DNA of 64,000 nt from Nymphaea colorata (lineage: Eukaryota > Streptophyta > Magnoliopsida > Nymphaeales > Nymphaeaceae): the NCBI RefSeq assembly GCF_008831285.2, contig NC_045140.1, forward strand, positions 17,358,370 to 17,422,369, written 5' to 3'. The position numbers and the translations under genes are program-made. The notes below the pieces were generated by a model. That model saw nothing but the letters and a program-made list of their open reading frames with translations. It ran no database searches and was not told the DNA's origin. Below are positions 36,343 through 48,593 of the stretch, piece after piece (the first letter of the stretch is position 1; each line of letters begins with the position of its first letter).

Positions 36343-37552
36343 TAACAAAACTTGGGTTTTGTGCAGATGGGATTGATATATGGGTCTCCTGTAGAGGATG
36401 TGATCACTGGGCTTGCAATACAGTGCAGGGGGTGGAGATCTGTTAATTTCAATCCAAAAAGGGCTGCTTTCATAGGGGTCGCCCCGGCTACCTTGAATGA
36501 CACCTTAATTCAAAGAAAAAGGTGGTGTGAAGGAACCTTTCAAATTTTCCTCTCCAGATACTGCCCTTTTGTATATGGGAAGGGGAAGATAAGCCTTGGC
36601 CTTCAGATGTGCTATAGCATCTACGCCCTCTGGGCTCCCAATTCCTTGCCAGCGCTATATTATGCGTTTGCACCCTCACTCTGCCTCCTACATGACATTT
36701 CCTTGTTTCCTAAGGTAAAAAACCTCTCTCTCTCTCTCTCTCTTAAATTAAGTATCGGCTTATATGGACTCTCCTTTCAAAGAATTCACAGTTGCAGGAG
36801 ATTCTTAATAGACATTCCATTGATGTGGTTTTTTATATATAACATGAAGTGTAATATTAAAAGGCCACACGGACTCATGTACAGTCGCTCTTTCTCACCA
36901 CTGTTCTGGAAATATGTGTGCACTTTTGGATATATATTTAGAGTTGACATCTATGTCCATATCCTCGAGAACACGACATATACTAATGCTTAAAAATTTG
37001 TCGACCCAGATATCTGCTCCCTGGTCCATACCTTTTCTGTATGTAAGCATAAGTACTTATGTGTACAATCTGGTGGAGGTTCTGCTTTTGGGAGGCACAT
37101 TTAAGATATGGTGGAACGGACAACGGATGTGGATGATCAGAAGAGTAACTTCCTACTTCTTTGCATTCCTTGACTCGATGTTGAAGCTTGTAGGCATGGG
37201 AGAGATGAAATTCACAGTAACATCAAAGGTTGTTGATGCGGATGCAACTGCTCGATATGAGAACGAAATCATGGAGTTTGGAATTGCGTCTCCCATGTTC
37301 ATAGTGATGACGACAGTTGCAGTCCACAATCTAGTGTGTTTGACAGCCCTAGTTTTTAAAGTGGTTGTGAACGGAATCAAAGTTCTGGATGCCTTGTTTT
37401 TCCAAGCAACTTTGTGTGGATTCATAGTGCTCCTCAGCCTCCCCATCTACGAAGCAGCATTCCTCCGTACGGACAAAGGGAGGTTACCAACATCAGTTGC
37501 CTTTATCTCAGTCGCGTTAACATTGGCTATATCGTTCTTAGCGCTCCGCTAG
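33286..37552 (+). CDS. CslE: Cellulose-synthase-like protein, CslE type (array copy 3)
   Basis: Eight exons: 33286-33554, 33636-33951, 34056-34199, 34304-34435, 35225-35437, 36058-36282, 36367-36714 and 37010-37552 (stop TAG), giving 729 aa. Signatures are present: DDGGS (D138-D139), DCD (304-306), VEDVITG (E443-D444) and QRKRW (482-486). Intron 1 starts with GC (CTCAG|GCAAGT), as in copy 2. Intron 2 also starts with GC, in a weak context (AAG|GCCTCT), where copies 1 and 2 have AAG|GTCTCT. The block before the ED motif reads IYGSPVED, where the other copies have KYGCPVED, and GWPLPT replaces GCPLPT in exon 4. The reading frame is otherwise intact. If intron 2 is not removed, translation stops after an SLSLS run encoded by its CT tract. 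Confidence 0.85.
36283..36342. repeat. CT tract and TA tract in intron 6 of CslE copy 3
   Basis: Intron 6 starts with GTCTCTCTCT and continues as (CT)n, then (TA)n up to about 36341. The intron is only 84 bases long, so most of it is microsatellite. Confidence 0.9.
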
Positions 37553-38671
37553 GAGTGAAGTTACGCAGAAGTCATTTCAGATTCTCTCTTCAGATCAAAG
37601 ACAAGATAAAAATTCAAATGCTTGGCAGAACTCCCCTCTTGCATGAGGAAAGTTTAATAAGAAATTTTCATGTATTTCCACTGGTTTATAATTTTTTGTT
37701 GAGCAATATGGCAAACGAAAAACGACCATTCACATGAAGCTCAAGGCATTAGCGCAAGAAGGCAAGTTCAGTAGTGACGGTCATAGGTTTAAACCACATT
37801 CTGTTCTGCAGCCAAAGCCCCGCCATGCTTGTTCTGATAGAATTTTTAAGGGTTTTTACCTCAGAATTTTGCAGTGTTGAGAGGGTAATTGTAGGGATAG
37901 CAAATAGATCAGCGGGTAATTGTAGGGATAGCAAATAGATCAGCGCAGCTGAGCCTCGAATCTCAATAGTAGCTTCTTCGCTTATCTATGAAGTTGACTC
38001 GGAAAAGCAAGATTCAAACAGCTCCCATCTAGCCATTCTTAAGTGACAGCCTGCAATGATGCTGGTGACGACGAGGTAAAACAGTAAGTGCGCGGAATCA
38101 ATCCAAAGCGATTACTAGTCACAAATCATTTAAGATCCGCAACGTCTTTTTATTTGCACAAACGGGTGCGCCAGCATTACCAATGATCGGCTATTCAGTG
38201 TTAACCGGAAAGTACTTCGAAGGAGAGATCAAAATATGTTCTGCAGACTCCTCGAAACATGGTAACGAAGAGAGAGAGAGACAGAGTCTCCGGAAATCAA
38301 TACAATGGGGAAAAAAAGACGCTATTTCAATCACCAGAGGTCATATAGACATGAACCACAAAAACGAGGGGCCTGAGGAAGTGAAGGAAAATATGTTGGG
38401 CCTGTTCATCCTAGAGTATATTCTCTTCACATATATTTATATTTATATATATATATACCAAAAATAGAAATCTTTTATCCATTCATCTTCCCCAAACTCC
38501 CTCGTTAAAAAAAAAAAAAAAAGGAGAGAGAGAGAATCCATCACACTAAAGCATTCATAAGACATAGCATTGGACAAGGCTTCATTTTTTCCCCTTCATA
38601 CTTGACACAGAAGTTCACAATCCATCTACACGCCAGAGCCCTTGACTGCTTTACATTCAAGTCTACACCTT
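37553..38671. other. Intergenic region between CslE copy 3 and the NOI gene
   Basis: The 3' ends of two convergent genes face each other here. It contains an exact 31-bp tandem repeat (37883-37944), a TA-rich tract near 38432-38459 and a poly-A/GA stretch near 38508-38535. No gene is seen. Confidence 0.5.
37883..37944. repeat. Exact 31-bp tandem duplication
   Basis: Bases 37883-37913 and 37914-37944 are identical (GGGTAATTGTAGGGATAGCA plus eleven bases), head to tail without a spacer. Perfect identity suggests a recent event. Confidence 0.95.
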
Positions 38672-41600
38672 TCAGGACTCACCAGATGTGGGCTGCATGC
38701 AGCAAAACCATTTTTTCTGCATGGACAACAAGAAAATTTTAATCACATGTAGAATAACTACGTTTGGCTATAAAATCATTGGAATATCAGGCAAATTTGA
38801 CCTGAAATAACAGTCCACTTCTGACAGGCTCCTATACCATGTCAACAACCAACAAATAGTAGTGTACGAATAATAAATCATCCACATATCATAATCTACA
38901 GGTTATCTCTAATAGGTTTGGTCATGCATGCTCCCAAATTAAATGTTCGTGAGCATATGACCAAGACAACATATATAGGGGGGATGTGAGAAAGAGAGAG
39001 AGAGAGAGAGAGAGTTCACATTCATGAACACGATTATCACATGTTAAGGGTTCACTTAAAACCTACCGAGTTGGGCTTGCTAGTATAAGTCCCTGGTTTG
39101 AAGGCAACATCATCCTTCATGGGAGAGTTGTTTGGACGTGCATTTCCTCCTGTCTTCTTCTCATCTCTCGCCTTGTTGAAGATAACAGTAAACCCCTCAG
39201 CTGATGCAGGGTCATTCACGTCCCATTCCCCAAATTTGGGCAATGGTCTGCCTTTGTCCTGATTGATAAGCAGCAGAACCTTTTCAGGAAATATAATAAC
39301 AGTTTTAAGGAAAGAAAACAGATGGTAGACGAGCACCTCCCTCTCCCCCTCCGTGTGTGTGTGTGTGTGTGTGTGCATCACTAATATGAATGTGCCACCA
39401 TATAATTGTTGCTAAATAAAAGAGATATAATGACATTTACGTTTACTTATAATAGTTCACCGGCGTGGGTACCAGATCAGGTAAATATGAAAAGTAAAAA
39501 GCATAGGAAACGAACCACATCATCTAACTGTGTCTAAGATGGCATGAGCGAGAAGCAAGTTGAGGGATCATCTAGAAAGGGATATGCATGCAGTGATGGC
39601 AATTGGTACAGCAGTGCCACAAGTACCTCTCTTAGTCACTAGAATCCCTTTTGTTTATTGAAGGCTAGAATGCTCTGTTTTATCAGCATGTTACCAAGAA
39701 ATGATTGATCTGTAAAGTTTGTGCCCCTCATGTAGCACCACTGTGAGAGGTTCTTAGAAACTTTCATATTCATTTTTTTGGTGAAGTTACAAAGTTCTTA
39801 TTTCATTTCGCTTCCAACCTTCAGTTCACATCTAAATAGCAGAAAAAAATTTCTACTTTTGTATCTCATAATTCCATGAAAAGCCTAGTCCAAACAGGAA
39901 GAATGCTCCTAAACTTGCTTGCATACCCAAGAAGGAGTTTATCGTGCAAAATTTTCAACAGGATGTACCTGCCTATCCACCTGTTGCCCCTCATGAGCCA
40001 TCATCATCTTCATCCATGGAGGAGAAGCCTTTCCAAGTACTAGAGAAACTATGACTGTCAATTTTTAATGTTTTGGCAAAGTGCAACACAACAATCAAGA
40101 ATCCTAAGTGGGTTAGTTAGCAGGATAGCTAGGGGACCTGAGGATAATCTGCCAAGCCAACCTGTGGCTGTAAGGAATCCTAAGGGCTTGCATCATGCTT
40201 CTTCGAGTTCCCAAAAGTGGAATAGAGCTGAATATTATATCATTATTATACGATAGTAGGTTAGGACTAGAAACTCTTTCTAATTTCGTTTTTCACATTT
40301 CATTGTTGTTATTCAACAGTCATGAGTTTTAGTCTTTTTGTGCAAAAACATGAAAGTTGTAAGTGTAGGACATTGAGAAGTTGAAAGACTTCTACAAGCC
40401 AAATGAGCAGATAGTAGTGTACTTTTGTGTTGCAATTAACAATGCAGTCATCAGCAACAAACTACGCATCTGAGCATGTATGGTGTGGTGCAGAGGCGCA
40501 TGGAGACTTCTGAGGAGCTTCTGTAGGTTATCAGGTCATATTGTTCCTTTTTCCCCACATCTTTTTTATTTTTAGCATACATTTCATGTAAAGTCTAAAC
40601 ATGGGGGCATATCACTGAGGATAGTCACTCGAGCATGAAGAGGGAATGGTACCGATTCAAAATTTTGTCCATGTATTTATTTAAAAAAGTTCACAAAATT
40701 TGGGTTAAAAAAATCAGTTTCGAGCCATTTATAGATTGTTTTTCGTAGGATTTAACATATTTCAAAAAATTTAAGTTCCATGCGAAAACATTTTCCAAAA
40801 ATTGAGGTAAAATGCCTGATTATTGAACAGTCTTCTAACTAGACTTCTCCTAAACCCAGATATAAAATATCCGCAGCCTGTAGAGTTATATATCTAAACT
40901 TGAAAGAGAGCTTATATGGCACCTGTACGAATGATAAGATTATAACCTGTAGTTGCACATAAGTATGAAAATAAGAACTATAAGCTAAAATATAAGGCTA
41001 CCCATTCATACAAACACATATGCTAGAGGCATATGTGCAAATACACACAAATATATTCTTATAAAACTGGTGCAGTTTACCCCAACTGAAGCACTATGTA
41101 TTAGGAAATACCATTACTGATGAACCGAACACAAATTCCACTACCAACTTGTGTCGACTTTATAATTAGACCCATGAGTTAGTAAACTGTTAAATTAGAC
41201 ATTATTATCTGCTTAGGGAGAATCTAAGATGTGGCATACATCAACCATTATGGTGCATCATTTAGTTGCTACAGGAGAGTCCTCAAGTTAAAAGAAACAG
41301 AATCAGGAAACAACCGTTCAACAAGAGAGAGAGAGATCTCATCAAAGTCATGCTTCCAAGGTCCACGTCCAGCAACTCCCATTACTGGCAAACCATTTGA
41401 AGTCTGGCAAGGGATGACAACATTATGTTCAAAAGAAACATGTTTCCAATAATTATGGTTCCATTTCATGCTGGTGTCAGTTTAGGTGTCCAAAAGTAGA
41501 CACACCTTTGACTCTGTAGAAGTGTCAAGATGACAACAATTATATGCTTACGATTTACATTAAAAAGAATCTCAGACCAACGTGGATTGAATTTTTTTTA

Positions 41601-44600
41601 AAAAGGCATTCTTCTCAATTTTGATGATGCCCCTAGATGGCTTAATTTGGTGATCAGATGAGTTTCATCTGCCTTCTGTTTTGCAATTATTAACAGTTTA
41701 CCTTCAACGTTTACTTCTGGTCAAGACTTCAAGTACTAAGACAGCAAAACCCTCTTATCTCCTTATCTCTTCATTCTGGTCACATAAAGCAAGGAGTATA
41801 ATCCTGAGAACAAGATGATAGCAATTGCTCATGGGTTTAAATGGAGTCATGCTTTTTTATTGATGATGATATTCTTTTTCTACATGACAGAGGGTATTCA
41901 ATAGATGATTTTCGATATTTTTAATCACTTTCTTCACGAATTAGGATTAAACAACAACAATACCAAATCCCATTTTGTTGCTACTAATTTGCCTAGCGAT
42001 AGAATTAGAATAATGTGTAGGAAGATGGGGTGGAAGAAAAGTCATCTACCAAGTAACTGCTTGGGACTACCCCTCTTCACCAGACATCTCCAAGCTAAGC
42101 ACTGGATTCAATTCATTGATAAACTCAAAAGATAAAATAGTTTGACTAATAATTTGTTATTGATGGCTGGTTGGCTGACTTTACTTAACACAGTGCTCAG
42201 CTCATTTCCTATTTATCGGATGACCTGCTTCTATCTTCCTTGGAAAATAACTTTGATTTTGGAGAATGTTCTAACATCATTTTCCCGATCAAAGAAGCAT
42301 TCTCCGAACTGAGAGTCAGTTTACAAAGCCATCTCAGAAAATGGACAAGTTTGAGGCATTTCAGGGCTATGAATAGAAGTTCTTTTGCAAGATGTTTGGC
42401 CATTGATATCAGAACGAAAGAGTGAACAGCTGGAACTCATGACATATTGAGACATAAATATCTTAAGCTAAGTCACATGGCTATGGGTACTGCTCAGGCA
42501 CGAGATACGGGTATGGACACTGCAATTTTAAAAAATGTGGGTACGGGGTTATTGTAACATACATATATGCATATATGCAAAATAACACAAAAAAAAATCA
42601 AAATAAAAGCAACATTTACATAAACAAGTGATATAAATAAAACATTACATATTAATGAACAATAACCCTAAAAACAGAATGAAAGCTAGATTAAAAAAAA
42701 TAAATCAAGTAAAATTCAGTAGTTTGGATCAAATTCAAGCCAAAAAGAACCCAACTGTGCCAAGTACCCACTTTGGGTACGGGAACAACGATAAGGGTAC
42801 GTGGACCTTATTGAAGTACCTATGTGACTTAGATTCTTAAGAAGGTTTCCTTGTGTTATTGGAGCCTCGTCTAAGAGATTCTTATAGATGAAAAGCAGTC
42901 AAGATGGGTCTAAGGTGGTTGCTACAGGCAATAGATGGAAGCTGGGACATGGTACCAAAGTATAGGCCTGGTTTGACATTTGCAGTTAGATAGGCCCTGA
43001 TTTTCCTTCCTCCCTTAAAATACCAAAAAGTTTATCATGTACGAGAGAGCCTTAGGTTTATTCCGGTGAAGGAAGTGCTGATTCCAGATCAATTCCCCTC
43101 TTGCAAATGGATACAGAGTAATTAAGAACACCTGAAAAAACATCTCAATTATCAAAAAGGCACCCTTGGGATCAAACCCATTAACATCACAAGATATGAT
43201 TTCTAATTCTCATTTGAGCACCAAATCAGGTTGGAATCTGATCAGAGAGGAAAGCAATAGATGGAAAGGTTATAAATGGATTTGGAACAAATTTCATGAA
43301 GAGAGATGGTGTTGCTACTTTTTCATATAGAGCATAAACTGCTCACTCAGGACAGAATGAAGAACCGGGGATGTGCCCTGGCTAATCAATCGACTTAGGC
43401 AACAATGAAAAGGAAAATTCTTAATGTCTCTTTGCATCATGTAAGATTTCCAAGTAAGCTTGATCTGTAGGAGGATTAGGTTTCATCAGGAAAGCATTTC
43501 AACTTGAAGGCTAAGAGAACAGCTCATGAAATAGGGGAGCCATAGATTCTCTTCTGATGCTTGTATAATGGGTGGTTGTCCTTTCCAATCTGTGGTGTAG
43601 AGCACTTGGAAATTTGCACTGGAATCTGTCACAATAATGTACAATACTCCCGTATATCAAAGCAAAATGTACCTTGACCTCTGTTAGAGAGATTAATGTC
43701 AAATGCATCAGAAATGTATGGAACCCGTTAGCATTTGCCTCAAAATAACCAGACTTATGGCAGCCCCCTGAGAGGGGATGGTTAAAGATCAGTCTAGGCA
43801 GTTGCATGTGCAGAGGTGGAGGTCAGGGATTCACTGTCAGGGACCATCTGGGTTGGTACCTTACAGCACGGTATTTATCTGAGGAAGGTTCCATTAAAGA
43901 GGGTGAATGCAAAGGTTCGGAAGTTAGAAACATGATCCCTGATGATAGTAAATTGAATCTGCTAAAAAAGGAGCTGGATGGGAGCTAGTATTAGACAAAT
44001 TCCATTGAATCAACTCCAAGGTTTCAGGCTGAGATGCTTCCAGGTCAGGTATGTACATACAGCATAAATATAATTGCACAGCAGTTAACCTTGCTAAACT
44101 AGCCAAAATGTCCATTTATTTGTGCTGGAGAGATAAGCCTTCGGGTTGGAGACATCACCATGGATTTTTGTAAGCCATAAAATTCAATCACTTTGATATA
44201 AGGGTAGGCATCTGTGGTCTGCCTAATCCCAGCTTAACTATTGAAAAGTACAATACTTTCCAAAGTTGTGGATGAAAAGAAATAGATATTCAACACATTT
44301 GAAGTGTCTAGAAAAACAATATCAACCAAATGAACAGATAACCATTGAAACTAAAACATGTTGGACATAATTTCTCCACCTTAAGATTCCAGGTTCATGA
44401 CAATAAAGAGACCACATGACCACCCTGAAATAGGATTAGACAGATCATTAATTCATTATGCTTTTGAATGGAGTTGCTTGACACCCAATTCGAAGTGAGT
44501 CATATAGCAAAAGTTATTGTGACCCTGCAGGATATTCGATATCGATCGATTTGAAACAAGCACAAATTAGGACTATTGACCATAGTGACCAAGGGCATGG

Positions 44601-46276
44601 CTGGAAACCAGATCAGGAGCACCAGATCTGTGAATATTGCATAAGTAGCACCTGAAAGGGGAATCATTATTTGCAGAAGAGAAAATACATACTTTAGTTA
44701 TAAATATAGAAAAGCGAAAAGGCAGGCAGTCGGATGATGTAAAAGTGGCAACAACCAATTAACACAAACAAACTTAATTCTCCATGTCTGTGAATCCCTG
44801 ACCATTGGCAATAGTGTAGCAAGAGTTCTAGCAACGTGAGATTTCCAAGAAATAAAATGAAATAAAGTGCAAATAAAAGAGAGAATGGATGACTATGTCC
44901 ACTAGCATGTCACAAGTATCGCTAGAACCGAAGAATATTGTTTCTTTTTTAATGTGAGATTTCCAAGAAACAAAATGCACCAAACCACAAACAGAGGGAA
45001 GAATGGATTGATCATGTTCATTAGCATTTCACAAGTATGGCTAGAACTTGATAGAAGAAGACAAAATGCAACTCCTAGGATAAGAGGCCTAATAATCTGT
45101 CTGCTTAGCAGTCAAAAAGGCCTGGGCAGCATCTAAGGGGGGCTACATGGGGCGACAACAGTAAATGAAAGGAAAAAAAAATGAAGAGGAAGAAGACAAA
45201 GCAGGAAGGAAAAGAAAAAGAAGAGCAAAAAAAGAAAAAGGAACGGATAAGGAGAAGTAAAAGTAGAAGAAGAAGAAGACAAGAAAATTTATCTAACACG
45301 TTTTTTTTCTACTTGCCCTTCCTAGCCGAAATGGTCGGGACCTAATAAAGTTGTCCACCGGCCTACTGATCATTTAAGAGAGTGAAGAATTCGTAATATG
45401 AATTGTCAAGTGTCAACACAAGTATGTATGGATTACGTGACATGTACAGTTACGCAACCAGATACAATTCCAGTAGAATTGATGTTTCTCAGAAAAGGGT
45501 CCCAACACATTAAAGGATCAAATGCGGCACAGCTAAAATTTTCAGCAAAAAAAAAAAAGCAATAACACTGCATTCAGATGAGGGAAACATCAAAAACTAA
45601 AAACAAGAAGGACAATAACTGCTACAAAGCTATTACTCTAAGCTATCAATGATTTTGCAAAAACTACAGATTGCGTGTTTATGTCTATAAGGTGGGACAA
45701 CTTAGAAAAGGAAATAAAGAATTCGTCCAAACGGAACTAGTATTCATAAAAGGGAAAAAACTGACTTAGAGAAGCCCAAACTGAGGATTTAGGATCAGAT
45801 GGAAAAACAAACAATAACAAATAGCATTTCCCGGAACAAAAAGTGAGAACTGAACTGCAACCCCTTGCTTTCAAACTTACCAAGAATACAAGAAGATAAC
45901 TAAGAAGCTTATCGCCCCAACAAAACCGGAAGACAGAGAACGCCAATAATAAAATTTCCCTTTCCATATTATTCAATAGCGATCAGGAGAAATATATGGA
46001 TCGAAATCATTGCATCTCAAAACTACAATAAGCGTCAAAGGCAAATAGCAACCACACGATACCACTCTCTTTCACTAAATTAAAAAGATCGTATAAGAGC
46101 AGAACTACGACCTAAAGAAAAAATAAAGCCAACAAAGGGCAAAAATCCACCGAGGTTTCGACCGATTCCGCCTGTTCTCATGGATGGCAGACTCCATCCA
46201 TGAAAAAAGAAAATCCAAACCATAAAATATGATTGAAATTGTTTGCCGAAAAACTAGAAACAATACTTACCGTCAT
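38672..46276 (-). CDS. RIN4/NOI-domain protein (small NOI type)
   Basis: Three coding exons on the minus strand: 46276-46271 (ATG ACG), 39258-39067 and 38716-38672 (stop TGA 38674-38672), joining in phase 0 to 80 aa. The middle exon encodes [20 protein letters not shown] and [15 protein letters not shown], the NOI (nitrate-induced) domain found in RIN4 relatives and cleaved by AvrRpt2-type proteases in family members. The last exon reads [14 protein letters not shown]. The Cys pair matches the family's acylated C-terminal membrane anchor, but six residues follow CCMQ where small NOI proteins usually end near that point. The first exon is inferred: ATGACG|GTAAGT is the first ATG in a pyrimidine-rich leader downstream of a TATA box. 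That makes a first intron of 7,012 bases. Likely role: plasma-membrane protein linked to immune signalling. Confidence 0.72.
38993..39014. repeat. (GA)n microsatellite in the NOI last intron
   Basis: A GA tract lies between the two last coding exons of the NOI gene. Confidence 0.9.
39352..39376. repeat. (GT)n microsatellite in the NOI first intron
   Basis: The tract lies about 95 bases upstream (on the minus strand) of the NOI-domain exon. Confidence 0.9.
41845..42245 (+). mobile_element. LINE-type (non-LTR) reverse transcriptase relic
   Basis: Conceptual translation gives [12 protein letters not shown], matching the FADD box of plant LINE reverse transcriptases in a degraded form. Then come LHELGLN, a KSHF block, [20 protein letters not shown] (like the GW...LP..YLG.PL block) and, after frame breaks near 42132, [20 protein letters not shown] (like the GR.TLI.SVLSS.P.Y block). 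The blocks are in the right order over 400 bases and on the strand opposite to the host NOI gene. Stops and a frame change show it is dead. No poly-A tail or target-site duplication was found. Confidence 0.75.
44836..45048. repeat. Diverged direct repeat in the NOI intron
   Basis: Bases 44836-44929 and 44954-45048 share GTGAGATTTCCAAGAAA, GAATGGAT, TAGCAT(G/T)TCACAAGTAT and GCTAGAAC in the same order. The copies differ by substitutions and short gaps. Confidence 0.8.
45163..45290. repeat. Purine-rich tract
   Basis: About 125 bases are almost wholly A and G on the plus strand (mixed GAA, AAAAG and GGA words), so the transcribed NOI pre-mRNA carries a long pyrimidine tract here. Confidence 0.75.
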
Positions 46277-46470
46277 GAATCCCCTGAGAGAGACAGAGAG
46301 AAAGAGAGAGAGAGAGAGGGAGGGAGAGGATGATCGGAACGGCCGCCTCTTCTTCTCACCCGACGAAACGAACGGAACGGACCACAGAGAGAGAAAGAGA
46401 GAGGGAGAGAGAATGAGAGAGACAGACAGACAGAGAGAGAGAAACAGAATGGAGAAAAAGATGGGGGAGT

Positions 46471-46479
46471 ATTTATATA
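46471..46479 (-). promoter_or_regulatory. TATA box of the NOI gene
   Basis: On the minus strand the sequence reads TATATAAAT. A pyrimidine-rich leader (complement of about 46277-46445) follows at the expected distance and leads to the first ATG at 46276. The leader contains no earlier ATG. Confidence 0.6.
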
Positions 46480-47279
46480 CTCCTCGTCTTGGCGGGTGAC
46501 TCAGCCAGCACTAACCCGAAGTGGCTAAAAATAAGAGGGGACCATTTCGTTTCACGAGGGTCTGTTCTTTAGTTAATTACAAATGGAACCTACATTCTAA
46601 TAAAATTCTAAATGGAGTATCAGATTTTCGGTAAGTGCTGAACTACGGCTTAGTCTTGGAACCTCCTTCAGACTTTGGTTGAACAAGGGAAATGGAAGTC
46701 CTTTTTATTTTTTTTCTTTTTTGGGTTTAAAACAAGCAGTTATTTTCTTTAATTTCTCAAGAATAATTTAATTCTTCCTCAAAGCTATGGCACAATTATT
46801 CAGGTAGCCAATAACGCATGAGGCCGATTTGACAAGCAAATCTACCTTTTGCGAGATAATACATGAGGGACACTGATCTTATAGTTTGACTTATGAAAAA
46901 TAGCTTTCTATTAACTTACAGTAATTTGATTGAAAAAAGTTGGAGACCTGCGAAATATTATTTCATTAACTGAATTAATTTCTTCAAACACATTCCCAAG
47001 TTTGTCGTCATCATACAAGACGCCTGGCATGTTCCAATATGACAATCTATCTATTTAAGGGTAAGCCTTTTTCAGGATTAGGAGCAAAACCTTTGTTCTA
47101 AGTAAGAATTTCCCTAAAGTTAGCTGGTGGTAATTTCCAAAGAAAACCCGTCCGTTGATCGAATTGAGGGCGTCGGCATGAAGTTTTAGAAAAATGAGGC
47201 CCTGATTGTTCATAAACGATTTCCTTAGGGCCATTTGTGATATGTACTAAACTCCACCAAACGTACATTTTTTCTCGCC

Positions 47280-47361
47280 TTATTTGCCATTTATTTTATA
47301 TTTAATATGTTTGGTACATTTTGAGTTGCATTATTTGCCATTTATTTTATATTTAATATGT
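47280..47361. repeat. 31-bp direct repeat, 51-bp period
   Basis: TTATTTGCCATTTATTTTAT plus eleven bases occurs identically at 47280-47310 and 47331-47361, separated by 20 bases. Confidence 0.9.
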
Positions 47362-48562
47362 ATGTGCATATATGTATGACTTGTATTTATTTTATTTCAT
47401 AGCGTCCTTTAAATTTTGTATTTCGTTTTTCCTTTATTTAACGTTAAAAATCTTGCAGTACAATCACTCGTACGCGCGAGTACAGTCGTGTAATTTAGTA
47501 TTAGGAGCTGTCTTCCCAGGGTTCAACTTATACAGAAGAAGCCCAATGTAAAAGGAATAAAGGAAAAATACTAAGCGTAAACATTAATTTCTATGAGATA
47601 TCTAAAGGGATATATTTAATTTTTATTATAAAATAGTTGTTTCGATATCATCAAGAGGAGAGTTATTTAAAGTTGAGCTCTCGCCAACACCAATTCGTCC
47701 GTAGCTACAGACAATTAAAGTGGGGTTCTCGCCAACACTAACCCGTGGCTGGCACTCACTTCTATTATTTTATATTAAGCACCAATCATGTTAGAGGCAA
47801 GATAATGGAGTTGAAGGTTTTATGTTCCAAGTATCTCAAAGTGGTTTCCCAAGTAAAATGAGAAGGTAAGAAATGTAGACGATGCACATTTTTTCATAAA
47901 AAACAAGCAGGAGGGGTTCCATTGGAGGAAGAGGACCCGTTTCCTAATTTTTATTATTTTTTGACTTTATGTGGTTTAGTATTTAGTTATTCTGCAAACG
48001 GTAGCGTTGGGCAGATGTCTTCTACCTTAACTTTTTAAAATAAAATTCAAAAAACAAAAACAAAAACTACCGACGTTACACAGATATTCGACAGCCTCTT
48101 TTTTAAACTTATCTAATTTTGTTTGTTTGCGTTGACCACCAGCACCGCCACCCACATGACCCATGCTTGACTTACCAACTGAAAATCTTTGTGGGGAGTT
48201 TCAGAACACAAACTACAGTTTATTCAAAAACTTCTAAAAAATTAACTGCATTTCATGATTAAAATAGTTTAAAAATTAGGAAAACTGGAAACTTTTATTT
48301 TCTTTCTGTCTGAAGACTTGAGGAGCGCCTCGAGAAAGAATTAAAAGACCACCTTTGGCCGTGTCTGCCTTCTAACGAAGAGTTAAAATATGAATTACGA
48401 TTATTAAATATCTTTTCCGTTGAAAGAAAGCAAAAAAGACAAAGTTTCTCGTGTTTGACGTGACGTAATTCAACTGAGTCTCCATGAACGGAGCCCGCCG
48501 TTTTGAAATCACAAGGAAAAGAGGGGGCTCAGACGAAAATCCCGTGCAGGCGCCAAGAGATT

Positions 48563-48593
48563 TCGGCTCGGCTCGGCTCGGCTCGGCTCGGCT
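48563..48593. repeat. (CGGCT)n pentamer repeat
   Basis: Six tandem copies of CGGCT lie in a locally GC-rich region with no recognisable gene. Confidence 0.9.

Larger units (their letters stand above)
39259..46270 (-). other. First intron of the NOI gene (about 7 kb)
   Basis: The donor is GTAAGT (complement of 46265-46270) and the acceptor ATCAATCAG (complement of 39259-39267). It contains a reverse-transcriptase relic (41845-42245), a diverged direct repeat (44836-45048) and a purine-rich tract on the plus strand (about 45163-45290). No other gene is recognised in it. The region about 42460-42830 with repeated GGGTACGGG words may be further repeat debris. Confidence 0.55.

Noticed and set aside
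35958..36503. 181-codon minus-strand frame
   Set aside because: It lies antisense to exons 6 and 7 of CslE copy 3 and contains IYIYIY and RERERE runs from the TA and CT tracts.
46233..46499. 88-codon plus-strand frame rich in Arg and Glu
   Set aside because: It is the GA-rich strand opposite the NOI 5' UTR and TATA box; the RERERE pattern comes from the GA repeat.
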